Source of the DNA: Hemibagrus wyckioides
Taxonomy: Eukaryota; Chordata; Actinopteri; Siluriformes; Bagridae
Length of the DNA stretch: 64,000 nucleotides
NCBI RefSeq assembly: GCF_019097595.1
Contig: NC_080717.1
Location: 7,590,001-7,654,000 of the forward strand
Reading direction: 5' to 3'
The position numbers and the translations under genes were made by a program. This document shows, in pieces, positions 35,819 through 48,850 of this stretch. The notes under the pieces were generated by a model, which saw only the letters and a list, made by a program, of their open reading frames with translations, did not search any database and was not told where the DNA came from. The stretch's first letter is position 1, and every line of letters begins with the position of its first letter.

Positions 35819-37414
35819 ATCTTTATACCATAGCATTTTGAATTCTGATGTTTTCTAGAGTCACCACTGTCCAGTTTCCAGTGTCACCAGAAAAATCATC
35901 TACTTTCTTTTTTTTTTTTTTTCTCCCTGGTCAAACAAGCTGTGTTTTTGTCAGATTCACATAAAAAAGATTGAAAGAAAAAAAATCAATGTTGGCTATT
36001 GTAAAGCATACAAAAGATTATTGTGGTCTGTTCCTAGATATTTTTTCCTTAATTCAATGAAATGACCTCATTCTAGAGATCTGTAATTTGAATAAATTCA
36101 ATTTGGACCAGGGATTCATTCAGAAATCACTGAACGAAAGGCAGTTATTGTCTGAATAACATGAAAATAGGGGGGAAAAAAAATACAGGCTGGTAAGGGA
36201 ATGTGTGTTTTTAGCTGCTTTATAATACAATAAATGTGACTCTAAATGGTGAAAAGCATGACATTTTTTTCATTAATGCATTCTAAATTATAATATTTGG
36301 TCAACTGTTGTTGTTTAAGAGGAAAGAAGCCTGAAAAAAAAATAAATAAATCACAGGAAAATCACAACAGCGAAGAAAGTCCTATTCTACTACATTAGAC
36401 ATTAAACTTATATTGATGTGAAGAACCTGTAGGAACATTAACGCGGATATGTGAACATTTTTGTGATGTTAAAGGGGGCCAAAGATCTTTTTTTAATCTA
36501 GTGTCAGTAGCCTGCTATTTGCTATGTTCACGAATCATACACTAAACAGTAAATCCGATACTGAAAATAATAGCAACAAATAATCCCGGATCACTACTAT
36601 TTAAAAAAAAAAGTACTGCAACACTTCAAGATTGTACAATCAAGCCAACAGATGTAGAATAAACATGCACAATGTTCAATCAGTTATCACGCATACAATG
36701 TGCTAAAGCATGATAGATAACTGGCAGCTGTGTGTGTGTACAGATTGTTGTTTCCAGATTGCCTCATTTTGTGTGACATAGATGGCAGAAATAGGAAATC
36801 CACCTCATATCAGTGTTTCTGTTAATGGATCAAACTGTATTTTGTCTAATCTAGTATTTTGTGATAATGCAATGACATCTTCTCAGGACAAATCAGGCTC
36901 ATTTATGTTTACTAGCTAAAATCCATTCATTATTTATCAATGCACAGTCCACCAAAGCAGCTGATTGATACTTGTACTAACACTTCCTGTAGGTCATTAA
37001 CTTGTGCTCGGAGGAGAGAAGCTTTGTTTTTGTTCATTTGTATGTCTAATGAAAGGAGGGAAGTAGATGTATGAAAGTTGATATATTCATGTGACACACT
37101 TATGTCATTCTGATGTATTAGTGAACTGCTTTGGAGAGGTGGTACGAAGTTGCTAAGAAAAAAATCCTAGCAGACAGAAAAAAAAATTAGCACATAAGCC
37201 TTAATGCATTATTAATTTTTCTTTTCTGAGTAGAGCTCATATAGTGACTTTATAGCTGCAAGTCACCAGCTGCTGAATTATGAAGTCGCCAGTGGGCGTT
37301 TCCATTTCCGTTTCCATAGTAATAATGTTTATAAGTGGGTAGCATTCCAATCAGTTTTCTTGCTGCTAAAATGACATTCAGGAGGGAGATTTAGCATTTG
37401 TGTCTACAGCTCAG

Positions 37415-37417
<3 letters not shown>

Positions 37418-37447
<30 letters not shown>
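37418..37447. repeat. (CA)n microsatellite
   Basis: CA dinucleotide array. Confidence 0.94.
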
Positions 37448-37451
<4 letters not shown>

Positions 37452-38068
37452 TATATCATATCAGATGAAGGAGAAGCAGTGTGCTCTTTGCCACAGATCA
37501 CGCGCACTCTACATATCTCTATAATACGAATGCAATCACTTTTTTTCTCCTGTCACCTCAGTACTGAGTTGTTTTGTGCAGATTTATTTTCATTTCTTTG
37601 TTTGTAATGAATCAATGATGTCTTTCATTTATTTTCTACAAGATGTTTTGGAGGAGAGAAAGCGCATGTCATCCATTTTTACATTCAGATTGATGAATGC
37701 AGATAAATGAACACATTTTAGGTGAGTTTTTGGTGAAGCATGATGGCTCTACCGCACCAATTTCTTTGGTCCGGCCCACTTGACAAGTCCTATGTGGTAA
37801 TGTAAAAGCTGTCATGTGGACTGGGAAGTGCACTGTGGTACTGAACCTGAGAGGAGGTCTGTAGTAAATGGTCTAAGTTCAATTGCACTGATTCCTGCGG
37901 ATGTGAGATAAAGTCGTACCCGGATCTTGTACAGGAAGTAAAGTAACCCACGCATGTGTTTCAGCCGATGACGACATCATTAGGTTCCAGAACGCATGAG
38001 TACCATGAGAGGAAGGGGAACATTGTGGGACACCGAAGAGGTGAGATGCCTTCCTTAGTATAATAGCA

Positions 38069-38070
<2 letters not shown>

Positions 38071-38105
<35 letters not shown>
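38071..38105. repeat. (AT)n array flanking a Tc1 insertion
   Basis: AT dinucleotide array that stops at the first base of the transposon. It continues as a shorter TA run at 38633-38643 on the far side, so the element appears to have landed inside the array. Confidence 0.93.
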
Positions 38106-38107
<2 letters not shown>

Positions 38108-38632
38108 ACTCTAGAAAAAAATAAGAGACCACTGCCCAATCTCCAGATTTGAACCCAGTTGAAAACCTCTGGAATGTCATCAAGAGGAAGATGGATGGTC
38201 ACAAAGCTGAGCTGTTTGCTTTTTTGCAGAAAGAGTGGTATAATGTTCCCCAACAGCAATGTGAAAAACTGGTGGAGAGCATGGAGCCAAAACACATGCA
38301 AATTGGGGTTATTCCACCAAATACTGATTTCTTAATGTTATTTAGCCAAAGCATTAACACAATTTGTTTACAAATTATTTGCATTTTGTTTAATTCGTGT
38401 TATTAAAGCCCTGCAAATACTGCATGATCTTGGGTTATTTTGATGTGTTGCCATTTCGTTTAAATATACACTCTAAATCACAATAGTTATATTTTGAATT
38501 TAGGAGAAATATTGTCAGCAGTTCACAAAAAAATGAAACAAAACTGTTCATCTCACCAATACATGTACCTGTAAGAAAAAAACATAAGAAACAGATTATT
38601 TTGCAGTGCACTCTTATTTGTTTCCAGAGCTG
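38106..38632 (+). mobile_element. Internally deleted Tc1-like transposon with both ends
   Basis: The left end CAACTCTAGAAAAAAATAAG and the reverse complement of the right end, CAGCTCTGGAAACAAATAAG, are matching terminal repeats. The element is flanked by TA, the Tc1 target. Just after the left repeat the sequence jumps to the transposase C-terminus. Frame 38131-38340 reads AQSPDLNPVENLW (catalytic Glu kept), NVIKRKMDGHKAE, WYNVPQQQCEKLVESMEP. The DNA-binding domain and the first two catalytic Asp blocks are deleted. At 527 bases it is a non-autonomous derivative that could only have moved with enzyme supplied elsewhere. Confidence 0.92.
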
Positions 38633-38689
38633 TATATATATATTGACTTTCCACTGATGCAAACAAGTTTTGAAAGGATCCCGGACATA

Positions 38690-38812
38690 TGCACAACTTA
38701 GCCGCCATTCGGTTTGGTTGGCTCGTATGCCGAAAATGCTTCGTATGGCTTCGCAAAATTTCAATTCTTGAAGCGAAAATTCATAAGGGAGGGCATTCAT
38801 CTGCTGAGGTTC
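38690..38812 (-). mobile_element. Partial copy of the TA-flanked MITE found at 46588
   Basis: On the minus strand it aligns with the left 120 bases of the 46588 element. Shared words are GAATGCCCTCCCTTATGAAT, CGAAGCATTTTCGGC, CCAAACCGAA and GCTAAGTTG. Its terminal repeat is degraded (GGAACCTCAGC at the right edge) and the far half is missing. Confidence 0.8.
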
Positions 38813-39262
38813 CGGGAGCACTCACACTCGGATTCGAACCGCAGCAAGCGTGCTCAATGTGAAAAACTGCTAATGAGTTAAAGGTCAACATTTAAGTTAC
38901 AGCATTAGATACGCTCCCTTTAATTTTCATACTGCTAAATGTTGCACTGTACACATTAAAATGTGCAAAAAGCCATACACTTATGATGCTAATGCCTAGA
39001 AGAGCCTCATTTCTAGGATTTTAAATGCATAGTCAGGCAGACCTGATTCTACAGAGATTTGGAGGCTGTTAAAGCAGCTCACTTAGAGAAACACAAATAA
39101 ATCAGCAACAGCACACATTTGTTGCCAATTTTCAGTCCTGTTTCCTTTATCCACTGCAGTGTGTATTTCCTCTGGAGCTTCCCTCAGGCTAGCATCTGAT
39201 AAAAATGTGAAAAAAGCAGGACAGATCTTTTTTGCTTCACTGCGATTAACAATAGCAAATCC

Positions 39263-39264
39263 TG

Positions 39265-39292
<28 letters not shown>
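39263..39292. repeat. (GT)n microsatellite
   Basis: GT dinucleotide array. Confidence 0.94.
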
Positions 39293-39295
<3 letters not shown>

Positions 39296-39795
39296 TATGC
39301 AGCTATGTGACTGTGTAAGAGCAGCTGGATGTGATGCCTCACTGCAAATGTCTCGGTAGAGGCACAGGAGAGCTGTTGTTGTGATCCTTGTTTTCACCCG
39401 GATCTCACAGCATTTCCTGTCTTTTTTTTTTGGTTTCAATTAATCTCACATCAGAAAAAGTTTCTATTTTTATAAATTCAATAGGTTCTGGTCCAGGTTT
39501 CTCAGGGTGTGAATCATAGTCAGTCGGGTTGCATAATCAACCCCAACGTCAATCATCGGTGCCGTTCCCCATGGCAAGCCTCTTAAATAAATTAGTCCTC
39601 ATTTTTTGTTTCCTTCATTTCCATCCCTCCTGAGCATGACTGCTGTATCTAATATAGATGTATTAATGGATTTTGCTCAAACAATCTGCTTGATCTAGGG
39701 AGATTTCAATACAGTTCGGTGGTTGGTGGAAAAAATATAATTAATTAAAAAGAAATAAATCAGGCCACTGGGTGTGATTTTTGTTGCTGCTTCTT

Positions 39796-39836
39796 GTGTG
39801 TGTGTGTGTGTGTGTGCATGTTTGTGTGTGAGGTTT
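39796..39836. repeat. (GT)n interrupted microsatellite
   Basis: GT array interrupted by GCATGTTT. Confidence 0.9.
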
Positions 39837-41770
39837 GTTCTAGATGATGGTGTTAGTTAGTAAGCAGGTTTGCAGGCTCGGCATGTTTACACTCCTACCC
39901 GTCATAAGTGCCATCATTAATGTTGGAAAAAGGAGCTGATTGTACTCATGTGAAGTAATTGCCTAGTTTTTTCCCCTCACTGCTTTTCTTAGAGCTTTTT
40001 TGGTGATTCATTAGTACCTATGCTTTCTGAAATATAAAATGCATCTTAGCTGCAAATTTGTTTATTGTTAGTGAAGAGAGATTTGGGATTTTGTTTGTTT
40101 CATCGAAGGACATTTCCCTTTCTCTGTGAAATTGAAAAAGCTCACCTCTGAGTCGCCGCTCTTGCATTGAACACACTATTCCCTCTGGGCAATGAGTTCT
40201 TTCTTTTTTATAGGTGCCCTTTCCTGAGCCTAGACTGTGCTCATGGAGAATGTGCCTGGGATTTGTCTCTGTCTCAAACCTCTGATGGCAAACAGATTCT
40301 CCCTAAAGTAAAATTTCTGTTTCTGGGCATGTACATTGTGTTTTGCTGTGATTAGCAACATGTCCAGGATGTGTGCATGTAATGTAACACCAAGGGTTTG
40401 TTTATTTGTTTGCTGTTTGTTTTTAATTCAATCATTATTATAGCCCGAGAAGAAATAATAGCGATTGAATAAGAAAATCAAAATCACTGTGGAACTCAGT
40501 CTCTGACTCTAATGGGAAATGAAATTAATGTTTGTTTGTTTTTTAACCCTTTTTACCTTTTTACCCCTGGTCTTCCATTCCAACTTATATGACATTTTCA
40601 ATGAGTATAAAAACGAGTCAGGCTTTCAGTGTGAGACATCAATGTTCAATGCTTTTGTCTGTTGGAATATCCTTACCCAGAATTTTAGTGGTCGAAGATA
40701 ACACCTTCACACACCCTTAGACACCTCAGAGAGCAGAAATTGGCTTGATATCATCATTTAGTTAAAGATAGGAGTTTCGTTGGAACATTTCTATGAATAT
40801 ATTACCCCTAGTAGGCTAGGTAAAAACAGAAATACTTGAGAAAAAAAAAAACGACAAATCCTTAAAGAGTCCGCTATCTTTTGAGTCATTACCCACCACT
40901 GTGGAGTGTGTCATGCAAAAACATTCAATGCTGAACCTGGACAGGCTAAAACTGCTAAAACAGCTGGGAATTCCATTTCTTTGGTCACTGGTAAAAAGTG
41001 TTAAAGGCAAATACACTCAGGGTGAAGATTATAAACATAAAAGACAATTATATAGTTATAGGATTACTAATGGAATAACATTGATTATATTTTCCCCAAT
41101 TAGATTACATCTAGATTGTTCCAATTTAATAAAGAGACATTTAATAATACACATTTCATTATTGTTTTATAATAGCACAGGTTCACTGAGCATTGGAAAA
41201 GAGATCAGTTGTCTTCAGCTGTCCAGTTTAAACGAACCCCTGTCCACTGTAAGCTCAGACTCCTGAGGAACACAATGTGGTCTTGTGCTAGTGTAGAAGT
41301 GTTCACCACAAGCACCGAGCAAATTTAGTACATTGTGAGATGCTTTTTTGTTCACCACACCTGTAAAGAGCAAGATCTATGTAACTGAATTGAGTAGCAT
41401 TACCACAGTTCGTTTTCATACAGTACATCCAACATGATTTGAGAGTGGATTTTCAGAGCTCTGAATCAACCTCTAACCTGAGCTAAGGATCAAACCCACA
41501 ATACTGAGGATTTGCAATAGTCAAATTGCTTGTGCACTATTCTACCACACAGATCTGAAGTACTTACATTTAGTACTTTACTTATAGTTCCAATCAGCAC
41601 CAATATCCTTGTGAGATTTGACATTTGGTTTACGTTAATACTACCTGAATTGATCGCTCTCACACTACATCATTCGATCTGGTAATCAAGAAGCTTGTTT
41701 AGTACAAGCCAGGAAATCATGATTTGTTGAGAAACCTTAAAGTATTTTAAGGTAAACCATGCATAATATC

Positions 41771-42070
41771 CATCCATTGTCTATACCCGCTTATTCCCAA
41801 TTAGGGTCACGGGGGTACCCAGCGCACATTGGGTGAAAGACAGGGGTACACCCTGGACAGGTCACCAGTCCATCATAGGGCCACATATAGACAGACAACC
41901 ACACACACTCCTATGGGCAATTTAAAATTACCAATCAACCTGATGTACATGTTTTTGGACTGTGGGAGGAAACCGGAGTACCCGGAGTAAACCCATGCAG
42001 GCACGGGGAGAACATGCAAACTCCACTGCTGTGAGGCAACAGTGCTAAGCACTAAGCCACTGTGCTGCCC
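41771..42070 (-). mobile_element. SINE-like repeat with complete ends and target-site duplication
   Basis: On the minus strand it starts GGGGGCAGCACAGTGGCTTA with GTGCTTAGCACTG (tRNA-type A box). GAGTTTGCATGTTCTCCCCG, GGTTTCCTCCCACAGTCCAA and CCTGGTCCAGGGTGTACCCC-like blocks follow. It ends with AAGCGGGTATAGACAATGGA and TGGAT. The 14-base word CCATGCATAATATC is directly repeated at 41757-41770 and 42071-42084, a perfect target-site duplication as expected for LINE-driven insertion. The B-box part is missing, so the copy is probably a shortened variant. Confidence 0.92.
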
Positions 42071-43476
42071 CCATGCATAATATCTTTCTATTAAATCTGA
42101 CTGACCACATATTCATATATTTCTAATATAGCCATCTTGTCAACTAAGAGAAGTCTGGCCATTCTCCTCTGACCACTTTCATCAACAACAGAAATGACAA
42201 TTTTTTTTGTTTTCCACACCATTTTAAGTAAACTCTGGAGACTGCTGGGCATGAAACAGTCTCAAGAGGACATCAGCAGTTAAGATAAACTGTCAGAGTT
42301 TTGTTCCCTTTCAGACAGCAATTACGAAACACTCATGCACCCGAGAAGCAAGGAGGAGGCTTCACCCTTCATCTATCAGCCTCTTTACTCACTCATCCCC
42401 TCCACTGCTGGGCTGATAATATTGAGGTGTGCTAAGATTTCCTTGTTTGCTTCCACCCCTGTCCGAGCAAGATCCATAGCATGAAGCGCCAGCTGTTTTG
42501 TATTCATCCGTAGCCTGGAACCACTTGGCATTACCTGTCCTTCAGTGTGTGCAAAACATCTAGTTAGTGACGCAATGCGTGATTTTATTAACGTCAGCCT
42601 GTTTGCATTGCACTCTCTCTTTTATGCTGAAGATGAGGCGTTAGCCAACGGAACAGCTAAACACATTCGTACTTGCCTTTGCATTCAGGTTAACTACAGA
42701 AATCAACAGCATGTGGAGGGGGAAGGCAGAATTTGTTTGGCAGCCATTATTTTTTAATGTCCTCCATATGGTGTTGAGCGAGAATATTCACCTTGTGCAC
42801 AGCTGCATACTGCTCCAGATTTCTCACATTTGAACCAAATACATTGTAGAAGGGATTGATTTTTCTACATAGCTGAAATCTTTGTTTGTTTAATTACTGA
42901 CAACTAAGAAAAACGACTACACTTTTGTAATTTCTTTGCAAAACAAATAAAATCAATCAATCAAAACACATTTTAAACTAAGATCAGAAATTAATTAGCA
43001 AAGATGATTATATTTATTGAGTTTATTCATTAGTTTATCCGTTCATTCGTTCAAGAAGTATGAACAGCAAAGTCTAAAAAGTTTTGCTATTTTGTTTGTG
43101 TGTTTGTCAATGCAAGATGTTCATTAAAGCAAACCATTTCAATTATTTAAGCATTAATTATATTTTATTGTATTCTAGTTTAGATGTTTATTGTTTATTT
43201 GTTTGTTTCACTGGAATTTTTCGAATATTTTTATTTACTCGTTTGTTTGAGTCGAAAACGAAGAACTATTAAAAGCTAACACGTGTAATTCCTCACAAAT
43301 AAGATTCTGTTAAAATTCACTTAGATCAGTAATTAATTTCCATAGATGAGAAGATATTTATAAGAATTTAGATGAGATAAGAAAATCATTAATGTAATTA
43401 ATAATATTACATAGATTTAAATATCAGATGTGCCTTAAAGAAAGACATTTTAATTGCTCATGCATAAATGAAAATA

Positions 43477-43545
43477 TTCATTCATTCATTCATTCATTCA
43501 TTCATTCATCCATCCATTCATTCATTCATTCATTCATCCATTCCA
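43477..43545. repeat. (ATTC)n microsatellite with ATCC variants
   Basis: ATTC units with two ATCC-rich interruptions. Confidence 0.94.
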
Positions 43546-44492
43546 GAAAGCCAAAATCCGAATTCATTACAAATATGAGCACACTCTTCTAACTGCTAGC
43601 AAATACAAGTATGTTATTTTTCCCATAAGACTCTCAGTGATCACTAATTCGCTAAGAAGGCTAATTAATTAGCATAGATTATGATACCTATTGAGTCAAT
43701 ATCAGATGTCATTCATTAAGAAAATGTTTTTAATTATGCATGCACTCATTATTTACACATGCATTACTGACATGAATTTAATAATAATAAATTCATGAGA
43801 AATTATTACACAAATGTTATATAATCAGCACCAACTCTTACTAAATGTTTTTGATAAATGATACAATAAATAAATAAACAGTCTTATTGAACATATTAAA
43901 TCCAGTTAGATAAAAAAAAAGAGAAAAAAAGTATCATCAAAGAAGTCAGTTAGAGATAGAGACATATTTCTTTTTGTGCACCCCTATACATTTTAATGAG
44001 CTAATGATGGAAGGGGACTGTGGGAGGTGGAATATTCGGAGATTGGAGGGTAATTATGCAGATTGCATTCATAAAAGTTTTCTAACCATATTGTGTCTTG
44101 GGAGAAGCAGATGAAGAGCAGCGGCAGGCTGTGGGGGTCTCTGCCGTCTGGAGATAAAGAAAGAAATTTGTAGCATCTGGAAATATTCATGGCACACTCC
44201 CTTCTCGAACTGTTAGTATTGTGGCGCGTCTGTGTTTGTAACATTTTGACTACTGAGGACATAAAAAAAACTGCATCTGTAGAGAGGAAATGAAATGGCG
44301 CTTCAACAGAGCAGGTGATGTTTTATTCTCTGTGCCTGTGCTGTGATGCTCTACAGATATAGATGAATAGTGCTGATATACAAAGCGGTGCCATTCTCAG
44401 CTCTGTCTTCCTAAAAAGCACATCTGGATTTGGCTTCTCCACTGCTTTACTGGTATTCAGGAACACTGCTGGTGGAGTTTCAATAAAAAAAA

Positions 44493-44523
44493 GTGTGTGT
44501 GTGTGTCTGTGTGTGTGTGTGTG
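44493..44523. repeat. (GT)n microsatellite
   Basis: GT array with one CT interruption. Confidence 0.93.
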
Positions 44524-44915
44524 ACTTTATTTATTTATTTTACATTTAAAAGTGTTTTATTCCCCATATTCCACAACTGTTTCCCATCTATTACATTTTT
44601 ATTGGTTAAATAAGAACATGTCAAAGTTTTTAAACACTTATAGTTTCATTTAGTATTTTGAAATGTCCATAAACACTAGTTGTTTTTGTCACCTTTTGAT
44701 AACAACTATAAAGTCAGTCCATCACCAGACTCTTTGCTTCTCTTTCAAATGATATCAATAAGACCAAAAAAGTCCAAAGTTGTCTGACTCTGGACTCTGT
44801 CAACACTGGAGACTCATCTCATAATAGATAACTAATGTTAAATCCTATCCATTATGTTATTAGTTCTTATATGACAACAAATGTTTCATTTCCCAGGTTT
44901 TGACTAGGATGCTGT

Positions 44916-44979
44916 GAAAAAATAAAAAATAAAAAATAAAAAATAAAAAATAAAAAATAAAAAATAATTAATTAATTAA

Positions 44980-45042
<63 letters not shown>

Positions 45043-45043
45043 A
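44916..45043. repeat. Compound (TAAAAAA)n, (TTAA)n, (AAAT)n array
   Basis: About seven copies of a TAAAAAA heptamer turn into ATTA units and then a long pure AAAT array. Confidence 0.95.
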
Positions 45044-45530
45044 ATTTAAAAAACAGCCCACCTGACTAGGGTATACATAATAAAAAGTTGAAAAAGTTTG
45101 TGGTTTGGTTTGAATATATATTGTTTGCAACAAACACAAATACAGATATGTATAAGAGTAGAACGTTTTTTTTTCTCTTCTTCTTTTTCTTCTTCTTCTT
45201 TCTGGAAGGAAAGATTCACAGAGGTTTACAAAGGTGTACGGAATCCTGCTGAGTGCAACAACAAAAAAGTTGAGTGGTACAAGCAGAATGTTTTTAGTTT
45301 TTAGAGCAGAAAATGAAGCAAAGAACAAACAAGACATGTTACAATATGTCTCTACCACATTTATGTATGATTTGCTGACAGTGCTGTCATCCTACGCCTC
45401 TGGGATTTTTTTCCAGGCAGTGTGGTCCACACCACTCCAATCTGATTTAAGCCACACCCACCACAGATACTGTTATGGATTTTTAGTGCAATAAAGAGGT
45501 ATAGATATAGATTGTGTTACACCCCTTGGC

Positions 45531-45552
45531 ACACACACACACACACACACAC
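45531..45552. repeat. (CA)n microsatellite
   Basis: CA dinucleotide array. Confidence 0.92.
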
Positions 45553-46587
45553 TATGGCCAGAAAAAAATCTGCCAGATGTCACAGTCACTTTTCAGGTAA
45601 ACGACTAAAAATTAAGAAAAAATAATAATTTTGGACCAAAACCTTTTCACCTCTCTACTTATTTTTCCTGAAAAACGATTTTTGAACCTTCTTACTTAAG
45701 CTTTCCGCTTTTTTCAGTCTGCTTAAAGGTGTTTTAATTGCTAGTTTTTAATTGTTTTCCTCTTTTCAGTGAATGCTTTGATCCAGTTTGTTGGCTCCAT
45801 ATCACAGCAAAATGGGAAGATTCAGTTTCTAAAAGGTCTGACTTAATCAGTATAAACTAGAAGCAGACAGTGATCAGTCAAATCAGAAATTCTTTTGTTC
45901 AGCCAGTGAAGGACATCCATCCAGAACATCTAACAAAAGCATCATTTTCATCTCACAACACTATTATTTATTTACATAATAATACTAATAGATATCGATG
46001 CTATTTCCTGAATTTAAAGTAAATCTGGACTAGAGACTCAAGGAACAGAATATTTCAGTCACAGGTGTTTCATCATCTCTGAAAGCAAAGCACTTCAGGT
46101 TCATTAGCTTTGAGAAGAACCTAGAAGAAAGGATTCACTGAGCAGATATGTTGTATCAGAGCTCATTACAGACTTAATGAAAACAAAACTGGATCAGTGC
46201 TGCATGTTGGCATGGCTCTGAACCCAATTAGCCAACATTCTTGCCCTTGATGAACAAGCTCAACAGAGCCGTGATGTATTCACATGTTAATATGGGACAA
46301 AACACTGAAGCACATGGAAATGAGAATCAGCTTTAATTCATAAAGAAATATCTGTGGAAGGATGGGAAAAAGCGATTGGATGTTGTTATGGTGGAATTTT
46401 GGAAATGAGAAAAGAGATGAGTTTTTCTGAAAATTTATATTTCCATTTATTTAACCATTGTGCAAGGTTGTTATTTTTATTTAGGCTGCTGTCTACTTTT
46501 GCCATGTTTGGTTATCAATTTTTGGTTAGTTGCATGCCATAGCAAAAAATGTATATGAGCTCAATCAATTCACTTTGTAACCACATA

Positions 46588-47096
46588 CAGTGGAACCTCT
46601 GCATACGAATGCCCTCCCTTATGAATTTTTGCCTTAAGATTTGAGATTTTGCAAGAAATTCGAAGCATTTTCGGCAAACGAACGATCTGAACCAAACCGA
46701 ACGCCAGCTAAGTTGCTCATACGCCCAAGCAAAGCCACCTGAAGCGAGTTCACGAATATTTTTTTGTAGTCAGCGAAAGCTGTTTCGAAACAGTCAACCC
46801 ACGATGTTGCCATTGGCATGCGTTCAAAAGCTGCGTGATTTGTCGGGCATTTATTGTTGACAGATTGGTGGCATGGGAGGTCTGTTCTATTTTTAGCCCA
46901 AGCTTGGTGGCTCGACTTCCTTGAGGACCCTTGACATGGGAGGTTTAGCTTGGGTCAGTTCTTTGTAAGCAGCCATACAGTTTACATACGCTTCGTATTG
47001 GTAATACTGGTAATATTTTTGGGTGGCTGGAACGAATTATCTGCATTTACATTATTTCCTATGGGAAAATTTAATTCATTTGCCGAGGTTCCACTG
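46588..47096. mobile_element. TA-flanked MITE with 12-base perfect terminal repeats
   Basis: CAGTGGAACCTC at 46588-46599 and its exact complement GAGGTTCCACTG at 47085-47096 bound a 509-base element flanked by TA on both sides. There is no transposase homology inside. Terminal sequence and TA target are like pogo/Tigger-type mariner elements. That assignment is inference. A partial copy lies at 38690. Confidence 0.85.
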
Positions 47097-47621
47097 TATT
47101 TGCTGTCAAAATGTCTTGTATTAACAACGGTCTATTATTCATTTTCATCATTAAAGCAACTTCAGTTATGTCCTGAGGTCTAAACAGGAAGCATTTTACA
47201 AACACACACTAAAATGAAGCCAGCTGTCTATTATAGATTATCTGCAATCCCAGTATTGAATAGGTATCAGACATTCATGACTGGTTAATGAGTGATCAAT
47301 ATGAGAATCATTTTCTTGCTTATTTAGCTATTAATGCACCGTGCAGTACTTAGAGGAATAAACAAACCAAATATTATTAAACAATACCACCCAGGATAGC
47401 AAAACCCTTTTAAATCTATTGTTAAATGTACTGTTATATTGTTAATGTACTGTTATATTGCACTCTAAATCAGTTAAGCAATCTGAAGTATCACTAAACT
47501 CTTTTTTTTTTTTTTTTCTTTTTCTTTCTTTTTTTTTTCTTGGAGCACAAATTGCTTTGAGCAGCTGTCCATGGCGGTTGTGGGGTTGTAAATTAATTGT
47601 CGCCTTTAGTGCTGCAGTGTG

Positions 47622-47642
47622 CATGTGTGTGTGTGTGTGTGT
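47622..47642. repeat. (GT)n microsatellite
   Basis: GT dinucleotide array. Confidence 0.92.
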
Positions 47643-48749
47643 GCTGCCCCACCTCTTCAATTTGTCTTGATGAGATCAGTCGCTGACAATATGATAAAAT
47701 CCTATTTAATGTGCTTTGCTCTCACACCCCCACTGACTTTGAAACAAAATCAATACACTTGACCATCAGAGGATCCTCAGCTAGTACAACAAAGGAATTG
47801 CTTTATTAATTTATTTATTTTGCTTTTTTCAGTTCTAGATAATTCCTGCATGTAAGACAGGCATTTACATTTTAGCTTAACTGCTGCTTAGATGTTTGAA
47901 TAGCATTTAATTTGCAGTTTTAAATAAATAAATAAACGCAAGAAAATGGTTCCACACTACTGCTCAAAAGAAAGCTGTCACCTGCTGTATCAACGTCATT
48001 CCAGAGGGGGGGGGGAATAAATAAATATATAAATCAAAAGCATGTTGTGGTAAATTATTCAAATTGTGGCTCATGCTTTTATCTGTGATGAGACACATTG
48101 TAATTACCCTCACTTCTCACAGATTGGTTACTGCAATCTTCTGACACCCACTACCATGTCTAAAATGCATCTTACTAACGTGTAGAACAAGGAGGCAGAA
48201 CGTTCTTCTCCAACATATTAACCAGGAAATGAATGAAATCCACTTCAGTCTGTGCATTACTGATCATTAGAATCCTCCACATTTACCACTTCCTGTTTCA
48301 TAACTCTTCAATGGTAAATGAAATATAAAGGCAGTTATGGAACTCCCTTGTCACTCACTGGATGTCTGAAAAAGAAGTGAGTACTGTAATTTGAGCTGCC
48401 GCGTCAGAAGGTTTGCCCCTGCGGATTGATCTACGGCGCTATTTCTGTTTGTTGCATCATTTGTGCTGCTTAAGTTTGTCAGCTTGTTGCTGCCGGAGAG
48501 ATGCTCCCCTGCTGACAATCCAAGGCCTCTAACGCAATGCATCATCTTAAAGTCTACACCAGGTATGAGACAAGGAACAGGCAAGGAAAGTAAAGGCAAG
48601 AGCCGGTTGGTCGTTAGAGCCAAATGATGACGGATTAAAATGGCTGCGTAAAGGATCATGTTGTTTATGGGTGGTTCTGCATTCCAACGCTAGCCCTCCC
48701 TTTTCCTTTTTCTCCTTTTTCCTCGCCTGTTCCATTTTTCTCCTCTTAA

Positions 48750-48850
48750 CATTTGGTGATTGTGCCGCAAGTAGTTTGTCACGATAATTGCAGGCTGTAG
48801 CGAGGTAGTGTTCCGCACTCCTGTACTCCGTCTCCCAGCTTCATGCACCA
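48750..48850. repeat. Diverged duplication, copy A
   Basis: Shares an ordered series of words with 50166-50258: CATYTGGTGAT, GTAGTTTGT, GCGAGGTAGTGTT/GCAAGGTAGTGTT, ACTCCTGT, CTTCATG/CTTCATC. It is not a recognised transposon. Confidence 0.55.

Larger units (their letters stand above)
33000..38070. other. Gene desert, right flank
   Basis: No gene recognised. The block 33370-33715 is of balanced composition (for example GCACTAATTAATGGCC and AAGCAATTAGTGCCAGCTCG) and could be a conserved non-coding element. 34970-35170 is extremely AT-rich. The remainder is unique AT-rich DNA with simple repeats. Confidence 0.55.
38813..41756. other. Gene desert
   Basis: No gene recognised. Two GT arrays are listed separately. 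The block at about 39480-39640 (GGTTGCATAATCAACCCC... region) is of mixed composition and a candidate conserved element. Confidence 0.55.
42085..46587. other. Gene desert
   Basis: No gene recognised. The block 44000-44290 has balanced composition and no repeat words and may be a conserved non-coding element. The rest is AT-rich with the microsatellites listed. Confidence 0.55.

Noticed and set aside
39083..39439. 118-codon minus-strand frame
   Set aside because: It crosses a CA microsatellite (His-Thr repeat) and has no recognised domain or conserved flanking splice sites.
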